NCBI RefSeq assembly: GCF_900128475.1
Contig: NZ_LT635838.1
Span: 312,536-376,535, forward strand
Direction of reading: 5' to 3'
DNA from: Mediterranea massiliensis
Lineage (GTDB): Bacteria > Bacteroidota > Bacteroidia > Bacteroidales > Bacteroidaceae
DNA: 64,000 bases
This document shows, in pieces, positions 51,751 to 62,521 of this stretch. The position numbers were made by a program, and so were the translations under genes. Numbering within the stretch: position 1 is the first letter of the stretch; each line of letters opens with the position of its first letter. The notes beneath the pieces are model-generated. The model saw nothing but the letters and a program-made list of their open reading frames with translations, was not told where the DNA came from and did no database searches.

Positions 51751-53264
51751 AGCTTGATTTTCTTCTTCACCGACTTCGACTCGTTGTGCAGACGGTCGAG
51801 GGCGGTCACCACGTAGCGGTACTTCGTCTTGCCGTCTTCGTAGGGCAACTTGTACCACGGCTGGTTGGTGATGGCCACAATGTGCGACGGGTCGTCGATG
51901 TTCACCTTCTCCTTGTCGGCAAAGCGGTAGACCACGTAACGCACGGCACGGTCCATCTCGTCCTTATACTTCGGAGCCGTCCAGAAGAGGATGTAGCCGT
52001 CGGCCGTCCACACGGGCTTCAGCTTGCGCACCTTGCCGGGCGCCTTGTCGTCCATGAAGTCGAACACAGGCGGCAGGGCGGGATACTTGTGATACTCGGC
52101 CACCAGCGCGTCGCGGTACTTGCCCGCATTCTCCACCACCGCACCGGCATACCACTGGCAACTTCCGCCAATCGTCTGGTAGGCACGTTGCAGGGCCATC
52201 TTGGCGGGCAGCTGGTTGATGTTGGGGTTCTTGGGGTCGGCATGCTGGACGGTGTTCATCACCGACTGGCCGATGAAGAGCGGACGCCCGCCGCTATGCT
52301 TGGCCCACCAGTCGACCAGCACGGCATAGTCGGCCACCGGATGGCCTATCTGCCAATACAGCTGGGGAATGTTGTAGTCTATCCACCCCTCGCGCGCCCA
52401 AAGCAACACGTCGGCATAGAGGTCGTCGTAGTTCTGCAGGCCGCGGGTCTTGCTTCCCAGCGGGTCGCTCGACTCGTTGCGGTAGATGCCGAAGGGCGAC
52501 ACGCCGAACTTGACCCACGGCTTCAGGGCGCGCACCGTCTCGTGAATCTTGCGGATGAGCAGGTTGACGTTGCTCCGCCGCCAGTCGCCGATGTTGTCGA
52601 ATCCGCCGCCATAGCGGGCAAAGCTGGCCGTATCGGGGAACTCCACCCCCTTGACGGGATAGGGATAGAAATAGTCGTCCATGTGGATGGCATCGACGTC
52701 GTAGCGCGACACGATGTCGCTCACCACCTGGCAGATGTAGTCGCGGCTCTGCGGCAGGGCGGGGTCGAAGAAGAGCTGGTTGCCGTACGTCAGGAACCAC
52801 TCGGGATGGCGGTTGTAGACGTGCTGGGGAGCCAGCGGATGGTCGAGCGACGTCTTCACGCGATAGGGGTTGATCCAGGCATGAAACTCCATGCCGCGCT
52901 TGTGGCACTCGTCTATCATGAACTGCATGGGGTCCCAATAGGGTTGCGGAGCCTGCCCCTGCACGCCCGTCAGGAAGCGGCTCCAGGGCTCCAGCTTCGA
53001 GGCATAGAGGGCGTCGGCCTCGGGGCGCACCTGGAAGATGATGGCATTGATGCCCGCCCCTTGCAGGGAGTTGAGCTGACTGATGAGGGTGGCCTGCATC
53101 TGCGAGGCCGTCATACCCTTGAACTGCCCGTTCACCGTCTGTATCCAGGCGGCGCGGAATTCACGTTTGGGATAGCGGGGTTGCCCCAGCTCCTGCGCCC
53201 AGGCGGCACACGAGGCCAGCAGCAGCACCCACACGAATAAGTTTTTCAGTTTCATTGTTTTCAT
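51747..53264 (-). CDS. GH10-like (DUF187/YngK-type) hydrolase
   Basis: An exported protein of about 505 residues. ATG 53264 (or 53255) gives the signal peptide MKLKNLFVWVLLLASCAAWA. The glycoside hydrolase-like barrel shows REFRAAWIQTVNGQF, NAIIFQVRPEADALY, EFHAWINPYRV, VDAIHMDDYFYPYP and FGVSPFGIYRN. A C-terminal fibronectin-like region follows (YVVYRFADKEKVNIDDPSHI). Relatives may act on peptidoglycan-type or other bacterial glycans; the substrate here is unknown. The open frame extends far upstream in the antisense of uvrA and is rejected. A TATCTTTG box lies at 53285-53292. Confidence 0.87.
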   Translation of the reverse strand: MKTMKLKNLFVWVLLLASCAAWAQELGQPRYPKREFRAAWIQTVNGQFKGMTASQMQATLISQLNSLQGAGINAIIFQVRPEADALYASKLEPWSRFLTGVQGQAPQPYWDPMQFMIDECHKRGMEFHAWINPYRVKTSLDHPLAPQHVYNRHPEWFLTYGNQLFFDPALPQSRDYICQVVSDIVSRYDVDAIHMDDYFYPYPVKGVEFPDTASFARYGGGFDNIGDWRRSNVNLLIRKIHETVRALKPWVKFGVSPFGIYRNESSDPLGSKTRGLQNYDDLYADVLLWAREGWIDYNIPQLYWQIGHPVADYAVLVDWWAKHSGGRPLFIGQSVMNTVQHADPKNPNINQLPAKMALQRAYQTIGGSCQWYAGAVVENAGKYRDALVAEYHKYPALPPVFDFMDDKAPGKVRKLKPVWTADGYILFWTAPKYKDEMDRAVRYVVYRFADKEKVNIDDPSHIVAITNQPWYKLPYEDGKTKYRYVVTALDRLHNESKSVKKKIKL

Positions 53265-53284
53265 CCGTTTATACATAACGGACG

Positions 53285-53292
53285 CAAAGATA
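53285..53292 (-). promoter_or_regulatory. Promoter box of the GH10-like gene
   Basis: CAAAGATA, which is TATCTTTG on the minus strand, lies about 20 bases before the start codon. A weak CTTG is found 20 bases further upstream. Confidence 0.65.
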
Positions 53293-53329
53293 GTGCAAAG
53301 CGGGAGAAGTGCCAAGCCTCCGCCCCAAA

Positions 53330-53432
53330 ACAAGCTCGGTTTTGCTCCACGACCGGCAATGTTTTGCCCTGAAAGAAGCAATGTTTTCCTCCCCAAAAAG
53401 CAATGTTTTTCACCATAAAAAGCAATGCTTTT
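53330..53432. repeat. Palindrome array E, 22-bp period, 5 units
   Basis: GCNNNG cores start at 53334, 53356, 53378, 53400 and 53422, exactly 22 bases apart. The best unit is AAAAGC-AAT-GCTTTT (53418-53432). Others keep GCAATG and have looser arms, some pairing only with G-T wobbles. The array lies between the divergent promoters of the GH10-like gene and uvrA, so it is outside any expected 3' end. Confidence 0.9.
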
Positions 53433-53494
53433 CCCCCGGAGAGACATGCACCACAAAAAAGAGGCCGGACAAATTTGACAAAATACGGTCAAAT

Positions 53495-53526
53495 ATTGCG
53501 GGTTGATTTGTTTTTCCGTAACTTCG
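53495..53526 (+). promoter_or_regulatory. Probable uvrA promoter
   Basis: TAACTTCG (53519-53526) is one mismatch from TAnnTTTG, with ATTG about 20 bases upstream. The leader would be about 17 bases. Confidence 0.5.
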
Positions 53527-53549
53527 CAGGTCATAAGCGAAGACACAAC

Positions 53550-56330
53550 ATGAGCGAAACAAATTCCATCATCATAAAAGGCGCCCGCGTCAACAACCTG
53601 AAGAACATCGACGTCGAGATACCGCGAGGCCGGCTGGTAGTCATCACCGGCCTGTCGGGCTCGGGCAAGTCGTCGCTGGCCTTCGACACCCTCTACGCCG
53701 AGGGGCAGCGCCGCTATGTGGAAAGCCTCAGCAGCTATGCCCGCCAGTTCCTGGGACGCATGAGCAAGCCCGAGTGCGACTATATCAAGGGCATCCCCCC
53801 CGCCATCGCCATCGAGCAGAAGGTGAACAGCCGCAATCCGCGCTCCACCGTGGGCACCTCGACCGAAATCTACGAATACCTGCGCCTGCTCTACGCCCGC
53901 ATCGGCCGCACCTTCAGCCCCGTCAGCGGGCAGGAGGTGAAGAAGCATTCGGCCGAAGACATCGTCCAGTGCATGCTGGAGTATCCCGAAGGCACCCGCT
54001 TCACCGTCCTCACTCCCCTGCTCGTCCCCCAGGGACGCACCCTGAAGGAGCAGCTCGACATCGACCTGAAGCAGGGCTTCACCCGCCTGGAAGTGAACGG
54101 GCAGGCCGTCCGCATCGACGAATATGAACCCCACGAGGGCGACACCCTCTTCCTCCTGATAGACCGCCTGACGGCTTCGGCCGAGAAGGACACCGTGAGC
54201 CGCCTGACCGACTCCGTGGAGACGGCCATGTACGAGGGCGACGGTGCCTGCCTCCTGCGCTTCTACCAACCCGACGGCACTACCCGCCTCTACCGCTTCA
54301 GCACCAAGTTCGAGGCCGACGGCATCACCTTCGAGGAGCCCAACGACCAGATGTTCTCCTTCAACTCGCCCATGGGCGCCTGCCCCGAGTGCGAAGGCTT
54401 CGGCCGCGTCATCGGCATCGACGAGCATCTGGTAGTGCCCAACCGCGCCCTGTCCGTCTACGACGGAGCCGTGATGTGCTGGCGCGGCGAGAAGATGGGC
54501 GAATGGCGCGACATGGTCATCCGCGGAGCCGAGAAGGCTGGCTTCCCCATCTTCACCCCCTACTACCAGCTGACCGACGAGCAGCGCCGCATGTTGTGGG
54601 AGGGTACGCCCTACTTCGAAGGCATCAACGCTTTCTTCCGCATGTTGCAGGAGAACCAATACAAGATACAATACCGCGTGATGCTGGCCCGCTACCGCGG
54701 GAAGACCATCTGTCCGCGTTGCCATGGCAGCCGCCTGAAGCCCGAAGCAGGTTACGTACGGGTGGGCGGACGCAACATCTCGGAGCTGGTAGACTTGCCC
54801 ATCACCGAGCTGAAGGCATTCTTCGACCACCTGAAGCTCACCGAACACGAAACACAGGTGGCCAGCCGCATCCTGACGGAGATAAACAGCCGCATCCGCT
54901 TCCTTGTCGACGTGGGCCTGGGCTATCTGACACTGAACCGTCTGAGCAACTCCCTGTCGGGCGGCGAGAGCCAGCGCATCAACCTGGCCACCTCGCTGGG
55001 CAGCAGCCTTGTGGGGAGTCTCTACATACTGGACGAACCCAGCATCGGCCTCCATAGCCGCGACACGGACAAGCTGATACGTGTCTTGCGCCAACTCCAG
55101 CAGTTGGGTAACACGGTGGTCGTCGTAGAACACGACGAAGAAATCATCCGCGCCGCCGACTACATCATCGACATCGGCCCCAAGGCCGGACGCCTGGGAG
55201 GCGAGGTGGTGTACCAGGGCGACATGAAGGACCTACAGAAGCATAGCAACAGCTACACCGTGCGCTACCTGCTGGGCGAGGAGACCATCCCCGTGCCTGC
55301 GCAACACCGCCCGTGGAACAACTATATCGAGATAAAGGGTGCTCGCGAGAACAACCTCAAGGGTATCGACGTGCGCTTCCCCCTGAACGTGATGACGGTG
55401 GTGACGGGCGTCAGCGGCTCGGGCAAGAGTACGCTGGTGCGCGACATCTTCTACCGCGCCCTGAAGCGCGAGCTGGACGAGTGCAGCGAACGGCCGGGCG
55501 AGTTCGTAAGCATCGGCGGCGACCTGCGCAACCTGCGCAACGTGGAGTTCGTCGACCAGAACCCCATCGGCAAGTCGTCGCGAAGCAACCCCGTGACCTA
55601 CCTCAAGGCCTACGACGAGATACGCAAGCTCTATGCCGACCAGCCGCTGTCCAAGCAGATGGGCTACACCGCCGGCTACTTCAGCTTCAATAGCGAAGGC
55701 GGCCGTTGCGAGGAGTGCAAGGGCGAAGGCACCATCACCGTGGAGATGCAGTTCATGGCCGACCTGGTGCTGGAGTGCGAGTCGTGCCACGGCAAGCGCT
55801 TCAAGCCCGACACGCTGGAGGTGCGCTTCCACGACGCCAACATCTACGACGTGCTCGAGATGACCGTTGACCAGGCCATCGAATTCTTCAGCCAGTACGG
55901 CCAGAAGAAAATCGTCAAGAAGCTCATCCCGCTACAGGACGTGGGCCTAGGCTACATCAAGCTGGGGCAGTCGTCGTCCACCCTCTCGGGCGGCGAGAAC
56001 CAGCGCGTCAAGCTGGCCTACTACCTGAGCCTGGAGAAGGCCGACCCGACGCTCTTCATCTTCGACGAGCCCACCACCGGCCTCCACTTCCACGACATCC
56101 GCAAGCTGCTCGAAGCCTTCGACGCCCTCATCCGCCGCGGACACAGCATCGTCATCATCGAGCACAACCTGGACGTCATCAAGTGTGCCGACTACGTGAT
56201 AGACCTCGGCCCCGAAGGAGGCGACCGCGGCGGCAACCTGGTCGTGGCAGGCACGCCCGAAGAAGTGGCCGCCTGTGCCGCCAGCTACACGGGGCAGTTC
56301 CTGAAAGAAAAATTGAACGTACAACCATAA
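53550..56330 (+). CDS. uvrA: UvrA-family excinuclease ATPase
   Basis: A 926-residue DNA-damage recognition ATPase of nucleotide excision repair. It has two ABC modules, each with a Walker A (GLSGSGKSS at about 34-42, GVSGSGKST near 620) and a signature ([18 protein letters not shown]). Zinc-finger cysteines are seen in CPECEGFG with CPRCHGSR, and in CEECKGEG with CESCHGKR. In the UvrB-binding region the usual cysteine pair is replaced by SPVSGQE. ATG 53550 begins [16 protein letters not shown]; the open frame upstream runs through array E and is rejected. Bacteroidetes often carry two uvrA genes, and which paralogue this is cannot be told. It is followed by thiD 14 bases downstream. Confidence 0.94.
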   Translation: MSETNSIIIKGARVNNLKNIDVEIPRGRLVVITGLSGSGKSSLAFDTLYAEGQRRYVESLSSYARQFLGRMSKPECDYIKGIPPAIAIEQKVNSRNPRSTVGTSTEIYEYLRLLYARIGRTFSPVSGQEVKKHSAEDIVQCMLEYPEGTRFTVLTPLLVPQGRTLKEQLDIDLKQGFTRLEVNGQAVRIDEYEPHEGDTLFLLIDRLTASAEKDTVSRLTDSVETAMYEGDGACLLRFYQPDGTTRLYRFSTKFEADGITFEEPNDQMFSFNSPMGACPECEGFGRVIGIDEHLVVPNRALSVYDGAVMCWRGEKMGEWRDMVIRGAEKAGFPIFTPYYQLTDEQRRMLWEGTPYFEGINAFFRMLQENQYKIQYRVMLARYRGKTICPRCHGSRLKPEAGYVRVGGRNISELVDLPITELKAFFDHLKLTEHETQVASRILTEINSRIRFLVDVGLGYLTLNRLSNSLSGGESQRINLATSLGSSLVGSLYILDEPSIGLHSRDTDKLIRVLRQLQQLGNTVVVVEHDEEIIRAADYIIDIGPKAGRLGGEVVYQGDMKDLQKHSNSYTVRYLLGEETIPVPAQHRPWNNYIEIKGARENNLKGIDVRFPLNVMTVVTGVSGSGKSTLVRDIFYRALKRELDECSERPGEFVSIGGDLRNLRNVEFVDQNPIGKSSRSNPVTYLKAYDEIRKLYADQPLSKQMGYTAGYFSFNSEGGRCEECKGEGTITVEMQFMADLVLECESCHGKRFKPDTLEVRFHDANIYDVLEMTVDQAIEFFSQYGQKKIVKKLIPLQDVGLGYIKLGQSSSTLSGGENQRVKLAYYLSLEKADPTLFIFDEPTTGLHFHDIRKLLEAFDALIRRGHSIVIIEHNLDVIKCADYVIDLGPEGGDRGGNLVVAGTPEEVAACAASYTGQFLKEKLNVQP

Positions 56331-56344
56331 TAACGATATACATC

Positions 56345-57154
56345 ATGAAAAATCCAGACGTAATACTCACCATAGCCGGTTCCGACCCCTCGGGCGGAGC
56401 AGGCATACAGGCCGACATCAAGACCATCTCGGCTCTCGGCAGCTATGCCGCCGCCGCCATCACGTCCATCACCGTACAAAACACGCAGACGGTATCGCTC
56501 GTGCAATACCTGCCCGCCGTGCTGGTGAGAGACCAGATCAAGGCCGTACTCGACGACCTCGACGTCAAGGCCGTCAAGATAGGCATGACCGGCCAGTATG
56601 ACACCATCAAGGCCATCAGCAGCCTGCTGCTGAAGCGGCGCGACCTGCCCGTCGTGCTCGACCCCGTCATGGTCTCGACCAGCGGACGCCGCCTGACGGA
56701 CGACAAGGCCCTCCGTGCCCTGCCCCTCTTCCTGCTGCCTCTGAGCCGCGTGGCCACCCCCAACCTGCACGAGGCATCGACCCTGCTGGGAGCCCGGATA
56801 CACACCGTGGACGAGATGAAGCAGGCCGCCCGCGCCCTGTACGGACGCCACCAGTGTGCCTTCCTCATCAAGGGCGGCCACATGGAAGGCGAAGAGATGG
56901 TGGACGTGCTCTACGACGGCGACTTCCACTTCTTCACTTCACCCCGCATCGACACGCCCAACCTGCACGGCACCGGCTGCACCCTTTCGTCGGCCATCGC
57001 CACCTTCATCGGACGGGGATGCGAGCTGCCCGAAGCCATTGCCCAAGCCAAGGAATACCTCAACCGTGCCCTCCAGGCCGGAAGCCAGCTGCGCATCGGC
57101 CACGGCAACGGCCCCCTGTGGCACATGGCGGACCAGTTTCCCGTAGAGGCATGA
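56345..57154 (+). CDS. thiD: Hydroxymethylpyrimidine (phosphate) kinase
   Basis: A 269-residue cytoplasmic ribokinase-like enzyme that phosphorylates HMP and HMP-phosphate in thiamine synthesis. The start ILTIAGSDPSGGAGIQADIK binds the pyrimidine. DPVMVSTSG and the anion-hole NLHGTGCTLSSAIA complete the site. It follows uvrA by 14 bases and overlaps the next gene by ATGA. It is on the opposite strand to the main thiamine operon and has no TPP riboswitch of its own that I can see. Confidence 0.95.
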   Translation: MKNPDVILTIAGSDPSGGAGIQADIKTISALGSYAAAAITSITVQNTQTVSLVQYLPAVLVRDQIKAVLDDLDVKAVKIGMTGQYDTIKAISSLLLKRRDLPVVLDPVMVSTSGRRLTDDKALRALPLFLLPLSRVATPNLHEASTLLGARIHTVDEMKQAARALYGRHQCAFLIKGGHMEGEEMVDVLYDGDFHFFTSPRIDTPNLHGTGCTLSSAIATFIGRGCELPEAIAQAKEYLNRALQAGSQLRIGHGNGPLWHMADQFPVEA

Positions 57155-57768
57155 AGCTCGTAGTCATCACCGCCCCCGACTTCCTGCCCGACGAGGCCCA
57201 AGCCCTGACACAGCTCCTGGACGCCGGCCTCGACCGCCTGCACCTGCGCAAGCCCGGCTGTACGGAGGAGGAGCTTGAAGCCCTCATCCGCCTTCTGCCG
57301 GCGGAGCACTACGGGCGCATCAGCCTGCACGACCATTTCGCCCTGCAGGCCCGCTACCGCCTGGGAGGCATCCATCTGAACGGACGCAATCCCCATGCAC
57401 CCGAAGGGTTCAAGGGACTGCTGAGCCGTTCGTGCCACTCGCTGGAGGAGGTGGCCCGATTCGGTCCGCTGACCGACTATTACTTCCTGAGCCCCATCTT
57501 CGACAGCATCTCCAAGCAGGGCTACCGCGCGGGCTTCGACCCGGAGCAGCTCCGACAGGCCGCCCGCGAAGGCATCCTGACCCGCAGGACCATCGCCCTG
57601 GGCGGCGTGACGGCCGACAAACTTTCCCTGCTCCACGACCTCGGTTTCGGAGGCGCCGCCCTGCTGGGCGACATCTGGAAGGACTACCGCTCGGCCGCCG
57701 ACCTCCCCGCCCTGCTCGCCCGCTTCGGCGAACTGGCGCACATTGCCCGGGAGGTGGAAAAGGCATGA
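57151..57768 (+). CDS. ThiE/TenI-like thiamine phosphate synthase paralogue
   Basis: A 205-residue TIM-barrel protein of the ThiE/TenI group. Visible are LHLRKPGCTEEELEALI near the start, GGIHLNGRNPHAPEGF, CHSLEE, YYFLSPIFDSISKQGY and ALGGVTADK. The translation is coupled to thiD by an ATGA overlap. A canonical ThiE is encoded at 60.6 kb, so this may be TenI-like or a second synthase. The DRLHLRKP segment replaces the usual IQLRxK motif of ThiE. Thiamine metabolism is certain from context; the reaction is not. Confidence 0.85.
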   Translation: MKLVVITAPDFLPDEAQALTQLLDAGLDRLHLRKPGCTEEELEALIRLLPAEHYGRISLHDHFALQARYRLGGIHLNGRNPHAPEGFKGLLSRSCHSLEEVARFGPLTDYYFLSPIFDSISKQGYRAGFDPEQLRQAAREGILTRRTIALGGVTADKLSLLHDLGFGGAALLGDIWKDYRSAADLPALLARFGELAHIAREVEKA

Positions 57769-57818
57769 CGACGCACGACGGCCATCCCGCCCCGCAACCA
57801 TCTGTTCCAAGACTTTAT

Positions 57819-57973
57819 GACGAAGTGCTGTGTGACCTGCTCACGCAGTGCTTCGTCATGCCCTCATGAAGTGCTTTGTCACCCTCTCACGAAGCACTGT
57901 GTCGCACCCTCACGAAGCACTGTGTCGCACCCTCACGAAGCACCGTGTCACACTGCCACGAAGCACTTCGTCA
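57819..57973. repeat. Palindrome array F, 23-bp period, 7 units
   Basis: Units start at 57819, 57842, 57865, 57888, 57911, 57934 and 57957, exactly 23 bases apart. The word is CACGAAG-CA-CTTCGTCA and variants, the same as in array B 45 kb away. Several changes occur in matching arms (for example CTGTGTCG against CTTCGTCA). The array lies 50 bases after the thiE-like stop and before a bidirectional terminator. Confidence 0.95.
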
Positions 57974-57996
57974 TCTTCCCTCCCCTCCGGACATAA

Positions 57997-58043
57997 AAAA
58001 GGCAGGAAACACTCCGCTCGCGGCGGTGCGTTTCCTGCCTTTT
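57997..58043. terminator. Bidirectional terminator, thiE-like / thi4
   Basis: AAAAGGCAGGAAAC pairs with GTTTCCTGCCTTTT, with an inner CCGC/GCGG stem. A and T runs on the two sides allow use by both converging operons. Confidence 0.88.
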
Positions 58044-58070
58044 CTGTTGCTGCCGGGCAGCCTTCTGTCC

Positions 58071-58850
58071 TTACTTCTTCAGGCGGGCGATGATTTCATC
58101 GGCTACCTTCTTGCCGGACATCAACATGCCGCCGAAGATGGGCCCCATACGCGGCGTACCCGATACGGCCGATGCAGCCATGCCACACACGTAGAGGCCG
58201 GGATAGATTTCCTTGGTGCCGTTCACCACTTCTTCCTCACCTGTGGCAACATCGAGCGAGCGTTCGCCGATGACGGCGCCGGTCTCGGTGGCCAGGCAGA
58301 TACCGTTCTTGCGGGCTACGGTAGCGGCAATCTCGCTGTCGTGGCCGGTTCCGTCAATGACTACCTTGGCCAGAATGTTCAGCGGGTCTACGTGCAAGCC
58401 CTCACGAAGCACGGGCGTCCAGTTGACTACCACACCGCTTACCTGATTGTTCTTGAAGATGACATCCTCCACCGAGTAGCAGTTGAAGATGGTGGCTCCA
58501 GCATGAACGGCATGATAGAGCAGCGAAGAGGTGCTCTCAACCGAGTCCATTACGTACAGCCCGTCGCCGAAAGGCGCATGATTGATTTCGAATTCGCGCA
58601 CGATGTCCATAGCTTCTTCCTGGATGACAATCTGATTGAACATCATGGCGCCACCCCACATGCCACCACCGGGTGCCAGTTTACGGTCGAACTGGGCTAC
58701 CTTCAATCCCGCCTTGGCCAGGTAGTAGGCTGCCACAATACCCGAAGGACCGCCGCCTACAATGGCTACATCGAGGTCAAGGTTCTTCTCCAACTTCTCG
58801 AAATAGGTACTGATGATACCCTGTGATACTTTAGTTTCTATCATTTTCAT
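58071..58850 (-). CDS. thi4: Thi4-type thiazole synthase (His, sulfide-dependent form)
   Basis: A 259-residue FAD/NAD-binding-fold protein that makes the ADP-thiazole carboxylate precursor of thiamine from NAD, glycine and sulfide. It has the dinucleotide motif DVAIVGGGPSGIVAAYYLAK at about 27-46 and the Thi4 segments GGGMWGGAMMFNQIVI and GTPRMGPIFGGMLMSG. Where yeast Thi4 has the sulfur-donating cysteine, this protein has histidine (LREGLHVDPL), as in catalytic sulfide-dependent archaeal enzymes. It is last in the TPP-riboswitch operon thiE-thiC-thi4. No thiG/thiS/thiH set is seen in the window, so Thi4 may be the thiazole route. Confidence 0.93.
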   Translation of the reverse strand: MKMIETKVSQGIISTYFEKLEKNLDLDVAIVGGGPSGIVAAYYLAKAGLKVAQFDRKLAPGGGMWGGAMMFNQIVIQEEAMDIVREFEINHAPFGDGLYVMDSVESTSSLLYHAVHAGATIFNCYSVEDVIFKNNQVSGVVVNWTPVLREGLHVDPLNILAKVVIDGTGHDSEIAATVARKNGICLATETGAVIGERSLDVATGEEEVVNGTKEIYPGLYVCGMAASAVSGTPRMGPIFGGMLMSGKKVADEIIARLKK

Positions 58851-58883
58851 ATAATATAATAATGTGTAATCTGGTTTCTTTTC

Positions 58884-60623
<1,740 letters not shown>

Positions 60624-61247
60624 TTATTGTTGGGTTAGTCTGATGATGCGTTCCATCTCGCGGACGGGGTCTTCGGCCCGCAGGATGCTGCCGCTGAGGG
60701 CAATGCCGTTGAGGCCTGTGGCACGGAGAGCGGGTATGTCGTCCGCCCCGATGCCCCCGATGCCCACGACGGGAAGGCGGATTCCCGCCCCGTCCATCCG
60801 GTCCAGAATGCGGGTGTAGCCCTCCAGGCCGAGGATGGGTGCGAGGTTTTTCTTCGTTGTAGTGTATCGGAAAGGCCCGCATCCGATGTAGTCGGCCCCG
60901 GCCCGATGGAGGCGGAGAATGTCTTCAAACGTGTTGGCCGTACCGCCTATGATGAACTCGGGGCCGAGGTAAGCGCGGGCTTCGTCGACGGGCATGTCGA
61001 GACGGCCCAGGTGTACGCCGTCGGTATGCAGGCGTTTCGCGAGCTCCACACGGTCGTCCAGCACGAAATAGGCGTTGAAGTCGCGGCACAAAGCCTGCAC
61101 TTCGCGGGCTACGGGTTCCACTTCTTCGTCCGTGGCGTCCTTCATTCGCAGCTGTATCCAGCGGCATCCCCCCTCGAGCGCGATACGGGCAGACTGGGGA
61201 TAACTGATGGTTTCGGTGTAATGGGTGATGAACTGTACTTGAAACAT
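60624..61247 (-). CDS. thiE: Thiamine phosphate synthase
   Basis: A 207-residue TIM barrel that joins HMP-diphosphate and thiazole phosphate. It has RWIQLRMKDATDEEV near residue 28, FVLDDRVELAKRLHTDGVHLG and GCGPFRYTTTKKN, with GIGGIGADD near the end. ATG 61247 has a good AGGAG site seven bases upstream. The long open frame to 61553 runs through the riboswitch and is rejected. It is the first gene after the TPP riboswitch. Confidence 0.95.
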   Translation of the reverse strand: MFQVQFITHYTETISYPQSARIALEGGCRWIQLRMKDATDEEVEPVAREVQALCRDFNAYFVLDDRVELAKRLHTDGVHLGRLDMPVDEARAYLGPEFIIGGTANTFEDILRLHRAGADYIGCGPFRYTTTKKNLAPILGLEGYTRILDRMDGAGIRLPVVGIGGIGADDIPALRATGLNGIALSGSILRAEDPVREMERIIRLTQQ

Positions 61248-61349
61248 ATCGCTCCTTTCTGTGGTTTGACGTCGGGTTATGGGATGACAGAAAGGGAACC
61301 GTGCGTGGTGTGCTCCGCGGGCAGCGGATGCAAGAAGCATACTCAAGAA

Positions 61350-61434
61350 AATCCCTCCGACGGCATGACCCGTATCAGGTTCTATGGGTATAATCTCAGC
61401 CCCACGCTTTCGCAAGGCACCCCCTTTTCTGAAA
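61350..61434 (-). promoter_or_regulatory. TPP riboswitch
   Basis: The minus strand carries the THI-box aptamer: GGGGTGCC, then CTGAGATTATACCC, AGAACCTGATACGGG and the closing GGAGGGA. It lies about 100 bases before thiE. The region between holds a GC-rich stem (about 61308-61330) that may be the expression platform. Thiamine diphosphate should switch off thiE-thiC-thi4. Confidence 0.96.
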
Positions 61435-61547
61435 TCTGCGACAAATAACGGAATAAAAATCGGGAATTGCAAGGCTTTTGGGTGATTTTTCACGGCGGGC
61501 GGTGCGGAGAAGGCCGGTGTCCGAGGGAGGCAGACGGGGGCTTTGGA

Positions 61548-61570
61548 GGGCAAGAATTGTCCTTTTTTTT
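61548..61570 (+). terminator. Orphan plus-strand terminator-like hairpin
   Basis: GGGCAA-GAA-TTGTCC followed by eight T. It has the form of an intrinsic terminator, but no plus-strand gene precedes it. It could end an antisense or small RNA from the riboswitch region, or be chance. Confidence 0.35.
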
Positions 61571-61614
61571 CTCAAACCCCAAATCGGCCCTACAGATACT
61601 CCTGGAGGGGGTAT

Positions 61615-61712
61615 ACCAAAAGCCGTACTTTTGGTGACCAAAAGTACGGCTTTTGCTAAGCAAAAGTACGGCTTTTGGTCGGCAAAAGCCTGCCTTTTGC
61701 TATGAGAAAACA
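61615..61712. repeat. Palindrome array G, 22-bp period, 4-5 units
   Basis: Units start at 61615, 61637, 61659 and 61681, exactly 22 bases apart, with a decayed fifth at 61703. The word is CCAAAAG-(CCGTA or TACGG)-CTTTTGG. The outer base pairs vary together (CC/GG or GC/GC). It starts 38 bases beyond the stop codon of the outer-membrane protein gene, on its 3' side. Confidence 0.95.
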
Positions 61713-61749
61713 CGCGTATACAGATTTTTTACTACGGAGCGTGCACCGT

Positions 61750-62229
61750 TTAGAAGTAGAATCCGAAGCCCACTTTCAGGCCCAGTTCGGAGCGGTCTTT
61801 ATTGATGTCCCAATAAACGGCCGGCTCGATGGTCACCGTGCGCGAGAGGAAAAAGGCATATCCCGCCTCGGCACCGAAGCCAACGCGCGTGCGATGGTCG
61901 CCCGTCCACACGCGGTGATTGAGGTTGACGTTCGCCCCCAGGTAGATGCCGATGGCGTCGAAGTAGTATCTTCCGCCCACGCCTACCTTGTAATCGTCGG
62001 CACCTCCGCCCTGCCAGTCGGCGCCCAGGTGTACAAGCAGCACCACGTTGTCGGCCAGGAAGGCACCTCCGTTGGCCTCAAGGCCGAAGTGCGCCTTCTC
62101 CGTACCGGTATTGTAAGACAGGTTCAGCCCCGTGACCGAGGGGTTCACAAACCACTTTCCTTTCTCGAATTGTGCCTGAGCCGCCAGCGTCACCAGCAGC
62201 AGGCTGAACATGAACATCAGTTTTTTCAT
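61750..62229 (-). CDS. Small outer-membrane beta-barrel protein
   Basis: A 159-residue protein with a signal peptide (MKKLMFMFSLLLVTLAAQAQ) and alternating hydrophobic strands ending in aromatic FGFYF, as expected for an eight-stranded OmpX/porin-like barrel. Strand segments such as KVGVGGRYYFDAIGIYLGAN and EPAVYWDINKDRSELGLKVG are visible. The function is unknown. It is single-gene, with a TATATTTG promoter box (62258-62265) just upstream. Confidence 0.85.
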   Translation of the reverse strand: MKKLMFMFSLLLVTLAAQAQFEKGKWFVNPSVTGLNLSYNTGTEKAHFGLEANGGAFLADNVVLLVHLGADWQGGGADDYKVGVGGRYYFDAIGIYLGANVNLNHRVWTGDHRTRVGFGAEAGYAFFLSRTVTIEPAVYWDINKDRSELGLKVGFGFYF

Positions 62230-62257
62230 CTTTCAGTCGTATTAATGAAACATTCTG

Positions 62258-62265
62258 CAAATATA
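62258..62265 (-). promoter_or_regulatory. Promoter box of the small barrel protein
   Basis: CAAATATA, read as TATATTTG on the minus strand, lies 28 bases before the start codon. No convincing -33 element is present. Confidence 0.55.
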
Positions 62266-62306
62266 CGATATTAAAGCCTTATCCGCCCCTTCGGGTAGGG
62301 AAATCT

Positions 62307-62507
62307 TTACTTTTCCCCCTCCTTCCGCTCCCTGCGGCGCAGCACCAGCCACAGCAGAAAGACGATGACATACGAGGCTGCAACGGTGATATACTTCTCC
62401 GTCACACTGATTTCCGTATTGCGCGGCAGGAAATAGGCCGCCGTCGCCGTGATGTAGACGAGCAGCGCCAGAGGCAGCGCCGTCGATTTCTTGAGTCTTT
62501 TCTTCAT
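62307..62507 (-). CDS. Small two-helix membrane protein after cstA
   Basis: A 66-residue protein with two transmembrane segments (about 11-28 and 40-57), basic at both ends. It begins 14 bases after the cstA stop and is presumably cotranscribed. I recognise no family. A longer open frame in another register is not supported. Confidence 0.7.
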   Translation of the reverse strand: MKKRLKKSTALPLALLVYITATAAYFLPRNTEISVTEKYITVAASYVIVFLLWLVLRRRERKEGEK

Positions 62508-62521
62508 AAGCCACCTCCCTC

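Noticed and set aside
53265..55133. Upstream extension of the GH10-like gene into uvrA
   Set aside because: The extension is antisense to conserved UvrA sequence, and a signal peptide begins at 53255-53264 just after a promoter box.
57819..57973. CRISPR array reading of the 23-base repeats
   Set aside because: Units and spacers are far too short (17 plus 6), spacers are not unique protospacer-like sequences, and no cas genes are present.
61248..61553. N-terminal extension of thiE through the riboswitch
   Set aside because: It would translate the TPP aptamer. ATG 61247 has a good ribosome binding site and the normal family N-terminus.
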